A DNA stretch of 64,000 nt from Alcaligenes faecalis (GCF_002443155.1 NZ_CP023667.1:1488001-1552000); one strand, 5' to 3'. Shown: positions 1 to 8,823, counted from the stretch's first letter. Notes: generated by a model from the sequence alone, not told the origin. Made by a program: numbers and translations.

Positions 1-303
1 CTCACCAGCCGGAGTCAGTGTCAGGCAAATCTTGCGCGTATCCACATCATCCGTCAGACGTTGAATCAAGCCTGCTGCCTGCATGCGTTTGGATAGCCCG
101 GTAATCGCAGCCGGAGCCACTTGCAAGGCGCTGGCTGCTTCCCCCACCGTGACAGAGCCTTGAGAGCGAATCAAGAACAACATGCCAACTTGAGCCGCGC
201 TGATATCTGTCCAGGCCGATGGCTGCTTCTGAATCCAGCGCTGCAAAGCCTTGTGGGCGTGGTTCAACAAAAAGACAAAGCGTGGCTGTGATTTCTGGCT
301 CAT
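1..303 (-). CDS. MarR-family transcriptional regulator (3' end outside window)
   Basis: Reading leftward from an ATG at 303, the open frame runs off the window edge. The 101 visible residues have the winged-helix plan of MarR proteins: an N-terminal helix, the segment SAAQVGMLFLIRSQGSVTVG, a recognition-helix region (AASALQVAPAAITGLSKRM) and the start of the wing with the usual D-x-R (TDDVDTRKICLTLT). MarR dimers bind palindromic DNA and are often released by small aromatic ligands. It is separated by 33 bp from the alpha/beta hydrolase gene that reads in the same direction, so the two may be cotranscribed; its ligand and targets cannot be judged. Confidence 0.85.
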   Translation of the reverse strand, partial: MSQKSQPRFVFLLNHAHKALQRWIQKQPSAWTDISAAQVGMLFLIRSQGSVTVGEAASALQVAPAAITGLSKRMQAAGLIQRLTDDVDTRKICLTLTPAGE

Positions 304-336
304 TTTGGCGACGGCTGAAGGGGTATGGGTTAGGCG

Positions 337-1212
337 TTACGGGTTTGAGGCGGGGCCGGATTCGCTTTGTGCGATCAGCCAGTCAATCACTATAGGCCAA
401 AGTGCCTCGGCATTGCGTTTACGAAAGAAACCCATGTGACCAATATGCGCCAAACCCAGTTTTTTATGCTCCAGTTGCAGCCTTTCTATAGGGGCTTTGC
501 TCAGTGGTTCCAGCAGCCGGGAAATAGCTTGCGGATTGGCCCAGGGATCATCATCAAAACCCAGAACCAGCAAGGGAATATCGACCTGGCTGGCGCGTTT
601 TTTGGCATCCAGCTGTGGATCGTCATAAAAATAATGGGGCTTTTGTGTCCAGCGGCTCCATTGCTGCATGACACCCCGCGGAAGGTTCTCGCCAAAGCCC
701 AAACGCCGAGTCGGCATATAGCCGCAAAGGCCGCAAAGCACAGGAGTGAGCACCCGCATGATCAAGCCCACCCGGAAGCGCTCCATGGGCTTTTCGATCA
801 AAGCGGTAATCCCCGCATGAGACGCAATCATGACGGCAGCTTTCACGGAACGTGTCGCGGGAGAGATAGCAATCGCATGCCCACCAACGCTATGACCAAT
901 GGCCAAAATGGGCAGACCTTCAAAGTGATGAGCAAGCCAATCCGTGACGTAAACCGCATCCTCCAGCATCCAGTCGGACATGGAGACATCGCATTGCCGA
1001 ATGTCCTTCTGACGAGATCGGCCTATGCCCCGGTAGTCGTAGCTCAGAACAATGAAACCCAGGCTGTTCAGATGCTCAGCAAAAGGACGATAAAAATCCT
1101 GTGGAACGGCTGTGGCGGGGTGGATGATGATGCTCGCTTTGGCATCAGCAGCAGGCCATAAGGTTGCACTGATCGGGTCCTTGCCAGCTTGCTGGATCGT
1201 CACCTGTTGCAT
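337..1212 (-). CDS. Alpha/beta-hydrolase family protein
   Basis: 291 residues with the alpha/beta-hydrolase core: an oxyanion-region HPATAVPQ near residue 31, the SYDYRGIGRS segment near 57-66, and a nucleophile elbow GHSVGG with Ser108 as the predicted nucleophile. The late segment GLAHIGHMGFF holds the likely catalytic His. The family member type (COG4757-like, esterase or lipase of unknown substrate) is cytoplasmic, with no signal peptide. It lies just upstream of and codirectional with the MarR gene at the window edge, which may regulate it. Its 5' side is bordered by the AT-rich SIR2 island. Substrate is unknown. Confidence 0.85.
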   Translation of the reverse strand: MQQVTIQQAGKDPISATLWPAADAKASIIIHPATAVPQDFYRPFAEHLNSLGFIVLSYDYRGIGRSRQKDIRQCDVSMSDWMLEDAVYVTDWLAHHFEGLPILAIGHSVGGHAIAISPATRSVKAAVMIASHAGITALIEKPMERFRVGLIMRVLTPVLCGLCGYMPTRRLGFGENLPRGVMQQWSRWTQKPHYFYDDPQLDAKKRASQVDIPLLVLGFDDDPWANPQAISRLLEPLSKAPIERLQLEHKKLGLAHIGHMGFFRKRNAEALWPIVIDWLIAQSESGPASNP

Positions 1213-1286
1213 GTTTACCTCTGATTTTATTTAACGTGTTAATAATAAAAGTAGAGTATGAAAACATCAACATAGGTTTGGGTAGC

Positions 1287-1448
1287 ATGATTTTTTTGGT
1301 GGGTTGTAGTATTGTTTTTGGATTATTTGTTATTGGCAGTAAAATTTTTAATTTATTGCTATTACTTGTCCTGTTTATTGTGTTGTTTTGGTGTTGGTTT
1401 CTTATATTTAATTTTATAGGTTTTTTATGGATATTGAGGCTGAATTAA
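1287..1448 (+). CDS. Possible small hydrophobic protein upstream of SIR2 gene
   Basis: A 53-residue frame (ATG at 1287; an upstream start at 1236 would give 70 residues) is almost entirely hydrophobic and could form one or two membrane helices. It overlaps the start of the SIR2 gene by 22 bp, so translation could be coupled. It lies in an AT-rich stretch where chance hydrophobic frames are common, and no strong ribosome-binding site precedes it. I list it because small membrane partners are frequent beside defence effectors, but it may be spurious leader sequence. Confidence 0.25.
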   Translation: MIFLVGCSIVFGLFVIGSKIFNLLLLLVLFIVLFWCWFLIFNFIGFLWILRLN

Positions 1449-2947
1449 GTTCTATTTTTTCTCAGAGATCGTCTGGGCCTTTTTTGTTTTTAGGTTCTGG
1501 GTTTTCTAGAAGATATATTGGATTAGAGGATTGGGATGGGTTGTTGAGTCGTTATTGTTTAATGGGAAGGCCTTATAATTTTTATAAAAGTAGCTCTAAT
1601 AATAAAACTCCAGTTTCTGCTCAAATAATAGCAGATGAGTTTCATGATTTTTGGTGGGAGGGAGCTGATTATGCGCCTAGTAGGGAACGTTATTCTAGCC
1701 TAATCTCTGATAGGACTTCTCCTCTTAGATTAGAGATTTGCGATTATATTAAGAATAAAAATTTACAAGAAATACCGTCAGATATTTCCGAGGAAATAGA
1801 AGCTCTTAAGGAGTGTGATGTTGATGGTGTAATTACTACAAATTGGGATGTTTTTGCGGAGAGCCTGTTTCCGGGTCATAAGGTATATGTAGGGCAAAAA
1901 GAGCTTCTTTTTTCCAATACGATGAATGTTGGGGAGATTTATAAAATTCATGGATGTTGTAATTTTCCTGAGTCTTTAGTTTTAACTCAATCGGACTATG
2001 AGGATTATAATAATAGAAATGCATATTTAGCGTCAAAGTTAATTACAATTTTTGTTGAGCATCCAATTATTTTTATAGGTTATTCTATTTCTGATCCAAA
2101 TATTCGTGAGATTTTAAAATCTATATCATTGTGTATTGGTGCGGAAAATATAGATAAGCTTAGGGATAATCTAATTTTTATTGATAGAAATGAACCTCCT
2201 GGAGGGCCAGTGATTGAGGTCTCATATCTTCAGTTTGAGTCTGTTCAAATACCTATTAAAGTGGTAAAAACAAAAAATTTTACTCCTATCTATGATGCAA
2301 TTTCTCAATTTGAGCGTAAGCTTCCCGCTAGGGTTTTAAGGTTTTGTAAGGAAAGGGTTTACGAGATAGTTAAAGGGCAAAATCCGGATAGGAAAATTGC
2401 TGTTGTTGATTATGATGAGATAGAGCATAAAGATGATATAGAGGTTGTTTTTGGACTTGGCGTGATAGGTAAGCTTGGGGAGACTGGCTATAAAGGGATT
2501 TCGGTTGAGGATTTGTTTGAGGATCTTATTATGAAAAATAAAGGATTCGATCCTGATATGCTAATTAAAAGTACGATTTCATTGTTGCCGAGAAGAACTA
2601 GATTTGTCCCTATTTTTAAGTATTTAAGAGAGCTTGGGGTTATATCTAAGAGCGATTACGATAAATCAGGGTTTGATCTTGATAGGCTTGTCGTTAAAAA
2701 AGATGCTGACTTTGCCACAGGCAGTGTTATGCAGGCCTCAAGATATAGTGGTTATTCTTTTTCTGATTTTATGGAAAATGCAACTGAGTCTGAAATAGTA
2801 AGTATTACCCCATTGCTATCGAATGTAGATTTAGATGTATTGGGGGATTATCTTAAGAGGAATTATTCCTATCTTATTGGTTGTGGTAATAGGTATCATT
2901 TTCGGAGATTGATGGCATATTATGATTGGAAATTGTACGGATTTTAA
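1427..2947 (+). CDS. SIR2-domain protein, probable NAD-degrading defence effector
   Basis: 506 residues. The N-terminal 250 carry the SIR2 (sirtuin-like NAD-binding) signature: FLFLGSGFSRR at about residues 19-29, TTNWD near 136-140 with the conserved Asn-Asp, KIHGC near 173 with the catalytic-type His, and FIGYSISDPNIREIL near 215-230. The C-terminal half (about 290-506) has no domain I recognise and may sense the trigger. Bacterial SIR2 proteins of this kind (ThsA, DSR, SIR2-Ago partners) usually deplete NAD during phage infection. The gene is strikingly AT-rich with many ATA and AGA codons, unlike both neighbours, and sits alone between an alpha/beta hydrolase and catR, consistent with horizontal gain. 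Defence function is inferred, not shown. Confidence 0.8.
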   Translation: MDIEAELSSIFSQRSSGPFLFLGSGFSRRYIGLEDWDGLLSRYCLMGRPYNFYKSSSNNKTPVSAQIIADEFHDFWWEGADYAPSRERYSSLISDRTSPLRLEICDYIKNKNLQEIPSDISEEIEALKECDVDGVITTNWDVFAESLFPGHKVYVGQKELLFSNTMNVGEIYKIHGCCNFPESLVLTQSDYEDYNNRNAYLASKLITIFVEHPIIFIGYSISDPNIREILKSISLCIGAENIDKLRDNLIFIDRNEPPGGPVIEVSYLQFESVQIPIKVVKTKNFTPIYDAISQFERKLPARVLRFCKERVYEIVKGQNPDRKIAVVDYDEIEHKDDIEVVFGLGVIGKLGETGYKGISVEDLFEDLIMKNKGFDPDMLIKSTISLLPRRTRFVPIFKYLRELGVISKSDYDKSGFDLDRLVVKKDADFATGSVMQASRYSGYSFSDFMENATESEIVSITPLLSNVDLDVLGDYLKRNYSYLIGCGNRYHFRRLMAYYDWKLYGF

Positions 2948-2953
2948 ATGTCT

Positions 2954-3826
2954 TTACATTTTCTCCGCCAGGCTCTTTATCGCCTCGATATACCAGGCCT
3001 GATCATTAATTCTATGTGTCAAGATAATCGGCGAAGTCGCCTGCGGCTCTTTCACTAAGCGATAGTGCAGGTCATTACGCAGGCGCGCCGATGTGGGGAT
3101 TAAGCACAGCCCCGAATCGGCGGCCACTAGACCTAGGGCGGCTTGGATCTCACCTGCCTCATAGACCTCCGCCGGTCGGACGCCCTGGTCGTGCAATAAA
3201 TGCAGGACGTGATCGGCAAAACTCGGTCTAGGTTCTTTTGGGTACACAATCAGTTTTTGCCCCTGTACCTTTTTCAAGCTTATAGGTTCATCCGAATCTG
3301 CTAAATCCGAGCTGGGTGGAAGTGCCAAAGCCAGCTGTTCTTCCCGCAGCACCGTTCTTTGCACCGACGCATCATTTAGCCGTATCCGCCCAAAGCCCAC
3401 ATCAATCCGTCCCGACTTCAAAGCCTCCAACTGCTGCATGGAGGTCAGCTCCACCGTCTGCATATCCACTTCCGGATACTGATGCCTTAGCTTGCGCATC
3501 AAGGCGGGCAGGCCGCCATACAGAGTAGAAGCCACAAAGCCTATCGAGAGGGTTTGTCGTTGATGCAGCCCGATCTGCCGTGTTGTATGCACCAGTTGAT
3601 CCACCCGGCTCAATATCTGCAAGGCCTGCTCATAAAACACCCGTCCGGCCTCGGTCAGCCGCAAGGGGCGGTTATTGCGCAGTAGCAGCGTGACACCCAG
3701 CTCTTCTTCCAGCAATTGGATCTGTCGGCTGAGCGGGGGCTGAGCCATATGCAGGCGTTCGGATGCCCGTGTGAAGTTGCGGGTTTCGGCAACGGCCACA
3801 AAATATTTGAGCTGACGTAGATCCAT
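2954..3826 (-). CDS. catR: LysR-type regulator of the catechol genes (CatR/BenM-like)
   Basis: 290 residues with an N-terminal LysR helix-turn-helix (MDLRQLKYFVAVAETRNFTRA to about residue 60, including AQPPLSRQIQLLEEELG) and the usual effector-binding domain. It is transcribed divergently from catB across a 140-bp gap that contains an exact ATAC-N7-GTAT site. In Acinetobacter and Pseudomonas, CatM/BenM/CatR bind this element and activate catBCA when cis,cis-muconate binds; position and operator make the same role very likely here. The start at 3826 gives a standard LysR N-terminus. Confidence 0.9.
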   Translation of the reverse strand: MDLRQLKYFVAVAETRNFTRASERLHMAQPPLSRQIQLLEEELGVTLLLRNNRPLRLTEAGRVFYEQALQILSRVDQLVHTTRQIGLHQRQTLSIGFVASTLYGGLPALMRKLRHQYPEVDMQTVELTSMQQLEALKSGRIDVGFGRIRLNDASVQRTVLREEQLALALPPSSDLADSDEPISLKKVQGQKLIVYPKEPRPSFADHVLHLLHDQGVRPAEVYEAGEIQAALGLVAADSGLCLIPTSARLRNDLHYRLVKEPQATSPIILTHRINDQAWYIEAIKSLAEKM

Positions 3827-3895
3827 AAGGGAAAACCATACCTAGGCTGAATTGATGGTGTTTAGTTTCTTGATTTTTAATATTTATATCAGAAA

Positions 3896-3914
3896 CTATA
3901 CTCTTAAGGTATAG
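3896..3914. promoter_or_regulatory. LysR operator (CatR site) between catR and catB
   Basis: A perfect inverted repeat CTATAC-N7-GTATAG, i.e. the ATAC-N7-GTAT (T-N11-A) consensus used by BenM/CatM/CatR. It lies 70 bp upstream of the catR start and about 55-70 bp upstream of catB, the expected place for the high-affinity recognition site of an activator that also represses itself. Confidence 0.8.
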
Positions 3915-3969
3915 AACTAGACCTATTTAGTCTTGGAAATAGCGGGCCTGATTCGTGTTCAATCAAGCC

Positions 3970-5145
3970 ATGGAACACACGCGATCTTCTCAACTTTTAG
4001 CAGCTCCGGCCCTGATCGAACGGGTGGAGACTTTGCTGCTGGATCTGCCTACGATCCGTCCTCATCAATTGGCGATGACGACCATGCAAGGCCAGACTTT
4101 GATGCTGGTGCGCTTGTACTGTTCGGACGGTACGGTGGGTGTCGGCGAGGGCACGACCATTGGTGGTCTGGCCTACGGCGCCGAGTCGCCCGAAGGCATG
4201 AAGCTGGCCATCGACACCTATTTCACTCCCTTGCTGCTGGGCGCCAATGCCAATGCTGTGCCTGCCATCATGGCCCGCTTGAACACGGCGATTCAGGATA
4301 ACCGTTTTGCCAAGAGTGCGGTCGAAACGGCGCTGTTTGATGCCTTGGGCAAGCGCACCGGTCTGCCGGTTTCGCACCTGCTGGGTGGTCGCATGCGCGA
4401 CAGCCTGCCGGTGGCCTGGACACTGGCGTCGGGCAATACCGCCAAGGATATTGATGAAGCCGAGCGCATGTTGGCGCAGGCTCGTCACCGTATTTTCAAA
4501 CTGAAGATTGGTCGCCGCCCGGTAAAGGACGATGTGGCGCACGTGGCGGCCATCAAGAAAGCGGTGGGTGACCGTGCAGATGTTCGCGTGGATGTGAACA
4601 TGGCCTGGAGCCCCTTGCAAGCCCAGTACGGGCTGGCTGGTCTGGTTGATGCAGGTTGCTCCCTGGTAGAGCAGCCGGTACGACGCGCCGATGCGCTGGC
4701 TGACCTGAAAGGTCGCTTCCCGATTGCCTTGATGGCCGATGAATCCCTGACTGGCCCGGCCTCTGCCTTTGAGCTGGCCCGTGACTGTGCTGCCGACGTG
4801 TTCGCCATCAAGATTGAACAGTCCGGTGGTTTGCGTGCAGGCTTGCAAGTCGCCGCGATTGCCGAAGCCGCTGGTATTGAATTGTATGGCGGCACCATGC
4901 TGGAAGGCGCGATCGGTACGGTTGCCGCTGCCCATGTGTTTGCCACAGTGAACCAATTGCAGTGGGGCACGGAACTGTTCGGGCCCTTGCTCTTGACCGA
5001 GGAAATCCTGGCAGAGCCGTTGAATTACAGCAATTTTGAATTACAGATACCTCAAGGGCCGGGTTTGGGTATCGTACTGGACGAGGATCGTGTCCAGTAT
5101 TTCCGCCGCGACAGGACACAAATCAGTGTTGGCTCGGCTGCCTAG
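3970..5145 (+). CDS. catB: Muconate cycloisomerase
   Basis: 391 residues from ATG 3970 (a GTG at 3955 would add five residues; neither has a strong ribosome-binding site). Enolase-superfamily architecture: N-terminal capping domain with the family segment LIERVETLLLDLPTIRPH, then a barrel with the KLK motif (Lys177, Lys179), and acidic metal ligands in VDVNMAW, LVEQPV and MADESL. It converts cis,cis-muconate, made by CatA, to muconolactone in the cytoplasm. First gene of the catBA operon, divergent from catR and expected to be induced by muconate through the adjacent operator. Confidence 0.95.
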   Translation: MEHTRSSQLLAAPALIERVETLLLDLPTIRPHQLAMTTMQGQTLMLVRLYCSDGTVGVGEGTTIGGLAYGAESPEGMKLAIDTYFTPLLLGANANAVPAIMARLNTAIQDNRFAKSAVETALFDALGKRTGLPVSHLLGGRMRDSLPVAWTLASGNTAKDIDEAERMLAQARHRIFKLKIGRRPVKDDVAHVAAIKKAVGDRADVRVDVNMAWSPLQAQYGLAGLVDAGCSLVEQPVRRADALADLKGRFPIALMADESLTGPASAFELARDCAADVFAIKIEQSGGLRAGLQVAAIAEAAGIELYGGTMLEGAIGTVAAAHVFATVNQLQWGTELFGPLLLTEEILAEPLNYSNFELQIPQGPGLGIVLDEDRVQYFRRDRTQISVGSAA

Positions 5146-5213
5146 GCGCAATAAGAAGCCAGTCGTAGCGGCTTTGCTTGGAACACTTTTTTCAGGATAT
5201 TAGGAGACACAGA

Positions 5214-6149
5214 ATGAGCGTTAAGATTTTTGATACCCCCGATGTACAAGACTTCCTGCGTTTGGCTTCCGGCCTGGATCAGCCTGGTGGCAATCCACGC
5301 GTCAAGCAGATCATGTACCGCATCATCAGCGATCTGTTCAAGACCATTGAAGATCTGGAAATTACCAACGACGAGTACTGGGCAGCCGTGGCTTACCTGA
5401 ACCGTCTGGGTACGGCCAGCGAAGCCGGTCTGCTTTCTCCCGGTCTGGGCTTTGACCGTTTCCTGGACATGCGCATGGACGCCATGGACAAGGAACTGGG
5501 TCTGGACAACGGGACTCCACGCACCATTGAAGGTCCTTTGTACGTATCGGGAGCTCCTGTGGCGCAAGGTTTTGTTCGCCTGGATGACGGTTCCGATACC
5601 GCTGGCGAAACTTTGATCATGCACGGTGTCGTGGCTGCTGCGGACGGCAAGCCTATCGCGGGTGCTCAGGTTGAAGTCTGGCACGCCAATACCAAAGGCT
5701 TTTATTCGCACTTTGACCCCACCGGCGAGCAACAGCCCTTCAATATGCGCCGCACCATCATTACCGATGAGAACGGTCGCTACAAGTTCCAGAGCATTGT
5801 GCCCAAGGGCTACGGCTGTCCTCCGGATGGTCCTACCCAAGGCCTGCTGAACGAGCTGGGCCGCCACGGTAACCGTCCTGCGCACATTCACTTCTTTGTG
5901 ACGGCTCCTGGCCACCGCAAGCTGACCACGCAGATCAATATTGACGGTGATCCGCTGGTGTATGACGACTTCGCCTACGCCACTCGCGACGGTCTGGTGC
6001 CACCACTGACCGAGCACACGGATCCTGCCCGTATCGCTGCCGAAAACCTGGATGGTCCTTTTGCAGAGATCGTGTTTGATATTTCCTTGACCCCCTTGGT
6101 CGATGGCAAGGACAACCAGATCGTGAATCGTCCACGTCTGGCTGCCTAA
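5214..6149 (+). CDS. catA: Catechol 1,2-dioxygenase
   Basis: 311 residues from ATG 5214, which has a good AGGAGA ribosome site at 5202-5207; an upstream in-frame ATG at 5178 is rejected for lack of one. An intradiol dioxygenase with a helical N-terminal dimerisation part and a beta-sandwich. The four Fe(III) ligands known from Acinetobacter fall at the same numbers: Tyr164 (GFYSHF), Tyr200 (GYGCPP), His224 and His226 (PAHIHF). It cleaves catechol to cis,cis-muconate. It lies 68 bp after catB in the same operon. A long antisense frame across it is a codon-bias shadow. Confidence 0.96.
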   Translation: MSVKIFDTPDVQDFLRLASGLDQPGGNPRVKQIMYRIISDLFKTIEDLEITNDEYWAAVAYLNRLGTASEAGLLSPGLGFDRFLDMRMDAMDKELGLDNGTPRTIEGPLYVSGAPVAQGFVRLDDGSDTAGETLIMHGVVAAADGKPIAGAQVEVWHANTKGFYSHFDPTGEQQPFNMRRTIITDENGRYKFQSIVPKGYGCPPDGPTQGLLNELGRHGNRPAHIHFFVTAPGHRKLTTQINIDGDPLVYDDFAYATRDGLVPPLTEHTDPARIAAENLDGPFAEIVFDISLTPLVDGKDNQIVNRPRLAA

Positions 6150-6274
6150 GTACTGATTCAGTCCAGGGCCTGTGTTTGCCAAGTCAAACCAGGCCCTGGG
6201 CTGACTTGTTTTTGCTGTGCCTGACGTAAGGGCCAAGCCCATCCGTGGCGTCAGTGCTTTATACGGAGAACGGA

Positions 6275-6970
6275 GTGATCGATAAACAGGTAAGCAGTGT
6301 TGCACAGGCTTTGCATGATGTGCAGGACGGCGCCACGATTCTGGTCGGTGGTTTTGGAACGGCTGGCATACCCACGGAGTTGATCGACGGTCTGATCGAG
6401 CAAGGCGCTCGCGACCTGACCATCGTTAACAACAACGCGGGTAATGGCGATGTGGGGCTGGCGGCTTTGCTTAAAACGGGCCGGGTACGCAAGATTATTT
6501 GCAGCTTCCCCCGTCAGGCTGATTCCTGGGTATTTGATGACTTGTATCGCAGCGGCAAGATCGAGCTGGAGCTGGTGCCTCAAGGCAATCTGGCCGAACG
6601 ATTGCGCGCCGCCGGTGCGGGTATCGGTGGCTTTTTCTGCCCCACAGGCTATGGCACAGAGCTGGCCAAGGGCAAGGAAACACGTTTGATCAATGGTCGC
6701 TGGCATGTCTATGAAGAGCCCATTCATGGAGATGTCGCCCTGATCAAGGCCGAGCGGGGGGACCGTTGGGGGAATTTGACCTACCGCATGGCGGCGCGCA
6801 ACTTTGGTCCGGTCATGGCGACCGCGGCGCGCACCACCATTGCCAGTGTGTTTGAACTGGCGGAATTGGGTCAGCTGGACCCTGAAACCATTGTGACGCC
6901 CGGCATTCACGTGCGCCGCGTCGTGGTGGTGCCACGCAGTCGCACAGAAGCAGGTGGGTTCAAGGCATGA
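6275..6970 (+). CDS. pcaI: 3-oxoadipate CoA-transferase, subunit A
   Basis: 231 residues starting at GTG 6275, preceded by GGAGA at 6265-6269; an upstream GTG at 6245 has no such site. Family I CoA-transferase alpha subunit with the glycine-rich VGGFGTAGIP near residue 25 and NNNAGNGDVG further on. With subunit B it moves CoA from succinyl-CoA to 3-oxoadipate, the step before thiolysis. It overlaps the subunit B frame by 4 bp if the latter starts at 6967. Could equally be called catI, since it lies in the catechol rather than the protocatechuate cluster. Confidence 0.92.
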   Translation: MIDKQVSSVAQALHDVQDGATILVGGFGTAGIPTELIDGLIEQGARDLTIVNNNAGNGDVGLAALLKTGRVRKIICSFPRQADSWVFDDLYRSGKIELELVPQGNLAERLRAAGAGIGGFFCPTGYGTELAKGKETRLINGRWHVYEEPIHGDVALIKAERGDRWGNLTYRMAARNFGPVMATAARTTIASVFELAELGQLDPETIVTPGIHVRRVVVVPRSRTEAGGFKA

Positions 6971-6996
6971 ACGGACAGAGCATGAAGGGGGACAGC

Positions 6997-7665
6997 ATGA
7001 CGCTCAATTATCAGCGCCGCAGTAAAGACGAATTGGCGCAGCGCGTCGCCCAGGACATCCATGACGGCGCCTACGTAAATCTGGGTATTGGCATGCCAAC
7101 CCTGGTGGCCAACCATTTGCCCGCCGGTGTGGAAGTGGTGCTGCATAGCGAGAACGGTATTCTGGGCATGGGCCCGGCACCGGCAGCCGGGCAGGAAGAT
7201 TACGACTTGATCAATGCGGGCAAGCAGGCGGTGACGCTGCTGCCCGGTGGTGCGTTTTTCCATCATGCCGACAGCTTTGGCATGATGCGTGGCGGCCATC
7301 TGGATATCTGTGTGCTGGGCGCTTTTCAGGTCTCGGCAACCGGTGATCTGGCCAACTGGAGCACGGGCGAGCCCGGCGCGATTCCGGCGGTAGGCGGGGC
7401 CATGGATCTGGCCATTGGCGCGAAACAGACCTGGGTCATGATGGATGTGCTGACCAAGCAAGGCGTCAGCAAGCTGGTTGAACAATGCAGCTACCCCTTG
7501 ACCGGCCTGGCTTGCGTCAAGCGTGTGTATACCGATTTGGCGACCCTGGCTTGCACACCAGACGGTTTGCAGTTGATTGATCTGGTGCCCGGTTTGACCC
7601 ATGAGGCACTGGAAGAAATGATTGGTTTGCCCATTGCCGCGGCCAAGCAGGGAGAGGGCCAATGA
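6997..7665 (+). CDS. pcaJ: 3-oxoadipate CoA-transferase, subunit B
   Basis: 222 residues from ATG 6997, chosen because AGGGGG lies 5 bases upstream; an ATG at 6967 overlapping the pcaI stop would add ten residues. Beta subunit of a family I CoA-transferase: NLGIGMPT near residue 28 and the catalytic Glu in HSENGILG (Glu52). It forms the heteromer with PcaI. Its stop overlaps the next start by 4 bp, indicating translational coupling through pcaI-pcaJ-pcaD. Confidence 0.93.
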   Translation: MTLNYQRRSKDELAQRVAQDIHDGAYVNLGIGMPTLVANHLPAGVEVVLHSENGILGMGPAPAAGQEDYDLINAGKQAVTLLPGGAFFHHADSFGMMRGGHLDICVLGAFQVSATGDLANWSTGEPGAIPAVGGAMDLAIGAKQTWVMMDVLTKQGVSKLVEQCSYPLTGLACVKRVYTDLATLACTPDGLQLIDLVPGLTHEALEEMIGLPIAAAKQGEGQ

Positions 7666-8465
7666 CGGTCAGCCCCAGCGCCTTGAATACCGAACGGGGC
7701 ATGTTCCGCGTCAGCGTGGAAGGTGATCCGCTGGCTCCGGCCCTGATTCTGAGCAACTCCCTGGGCACTACACAAGAAATGTGGAACCCGCAGGTGGCAG
7801 GTTTCGCCCAGTCCTACCGTCTGATTCGTTATGACACCCGTGGTCATGGCGGCAGCCCGGTCACTCCCGGCCCATACCGTTTCAAGGATTTGGGGCGTGA
7901 TGTGCTGGCGATTCTGGACGCGCTGGATATCGAACGCGCTGCGTTTTGTGGCCTGTCCATGGGTGGTCACACCGGCTTGTGGCTGGGGGTGAATGCACCG
8001 GAGCGTTTGAACGCGCTGATCGTGTGCAATAGCGCGGCCAAGATTGGTACTGCCCAAGCCTGGCAGGAACGGGCCGACGCTTTGCGCCGAGGCGGTGCCG
8101 CCCAGATGCGTACTCTGGCGGACTCGGCGCCTTCGCGCTGGTTTGGTGAAGCCTTTATCCAGCAATCGCCCGAATTGGTCAAAGCCATGCAGGATAGCTT
8201 GGCCAAGCTGGACCCACTGGGTTACGCCGCCTGCTGCGATGCTTTGGCCGAGTCGGATCTTCGTGATCAGATCAGCCGTATTGCGGCACCGACCCTGCTG
8301 GTCGCTGGCGAATGGGACCCGGTTACGACAGTTGCCGATGCCCAGGCCATGCAAGCCAGTATTCCTGGCTCCAAAGTGGCGGTCGTACCGGCTTCGCACC
8401 TGTCCAATCTGGAAGCGCCCGAAGCCTTCGGGCGCGCCGTATTGAATTTTTTGGCCCAGGCCTGA
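7662..8465 (+). CDS. pcaD: 3-oxoadipate enol-lactonase
   Basis: 267 residues, alpha/beta hydrolase. Visible motifs are SNSLGTTQEMW, YDTRGHGGS, nucleophile elbow CGLSMGG (Ser99), acid in GEWDPVT and His in PASHLSNLEAPEAF, all typical of PcaD/CatD. It hydrolyses 3-oxoadipate enol-lactone to 3-oxoadipate, placing it between CatC and PcaIJ in the pathway. It overlaps pcaJ by 4 bp and is followed 33 bp later by catC. The lactonase is not fused to a decarboxylase as in some PcaL proteins. Confidence 0.93.
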   Translation: MTVSPSALNTERGMFRVSVEGDPLAPALILSNSLGTTQEMWNPQVAGFAQSYRLIRYDTRGHGGSPVTPGPYRFKDLGRDVLAILDALDIERAAFCGLSMGGHTGLWLGVNAPERLNALIVCNSAAKIGTAQAWQERADALRRGGAAQMRTLADSAPSRWFGEAFIQQSPELVKAMQDSLAKLDPLGYAACCDALAESDLRDQISRIAAPTLLVAGEWDPVTTVADAQAMQASIPGSKVAVVPASHLSNLEAPEAFGRAVLNFLAQA

Positions 8466-8498
8466 GTGCCCGAGCGCTTGTTTTTAGAAAGGAACACC

Positions 8499-8774
8499 AT
8501 GCTTTATCTGGTTCACATGATTGTTGATATCCCTGATTCCCTGCCAGCCGAAGAGGCTGCCCGTATCAAGGCCGAAGAAAAAGCCTACTCGCAGGATCTG
8601 CAACGTTCGGGCAAGTGGCCGCATATCTGGCGCGTGGTGGGTCAGTACGCCAACTACAGCGTGTTCGATGTAGAGAGCAATGAAGAGCTGCACAACCTGC
8701 TCAGCGCCTTGCCTTTGTTCCCTTACATGCAGATTTCCGTGACTCCCTTGGCGACGCACCCTTCGGCCATTTAA
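8499..8774 (+). CDS. catC: Muconolactone delta-isomerase
   Basis: 91 residues from ATG 8499 with AAAGGA just upstream; the longer frame from 8466 lacks a ribosome site. CatC hallmarks are MLYLVHMIVDIPDSLP at the start, the Glu-rich helix EEKAYSQDLQRSG, KWPHIWRVVGQYANYSVFDV, and LPLFPYMQISVTPLATHPS at the end. The small decameric enzyme isomerises muconolactone to 3-oxoadipate enol-lactone. Length is right for the family (about 90-96). Here it is separated from catB by the CoA-transferase and lactonase genes rather than adjacent. Confidence 0.95.
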   Translation: MLYLVHMIVDIPDSLPAEEAARIKAEEKAYSQDLQRSGKWPHIWRVVGQYANYSVFDVESNEELHNLLSALPLFPYMQISVTPLATHPSAI

Positions 8775-8794
8775 GTTACACAGCAGTAAAAAAA

Positions 8795-8823
8795 CTCAGG
8801 CTGCGATCCCAGCGCAGTCTGAG
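8795..8823. terminator. Stem-loop between catC and benE
   Basis: An 11-bp stem (CTCAGGCTGCG paired with CGCAGTCTGAG, one wobble) with a 7-base loop, 20 bp after catC. There is no T-run on the + side, so it is more likely a partial terminator or mRNA stabiliser that sets the level of benE relative to the cat genes. Confidence 0.4.

Noticed and set aside
5142..6305. 387-codon antisense frame across catA
   Set aside because: It is complementary to a gene with complete active-site residues and strong codon bias; no ribosome site.
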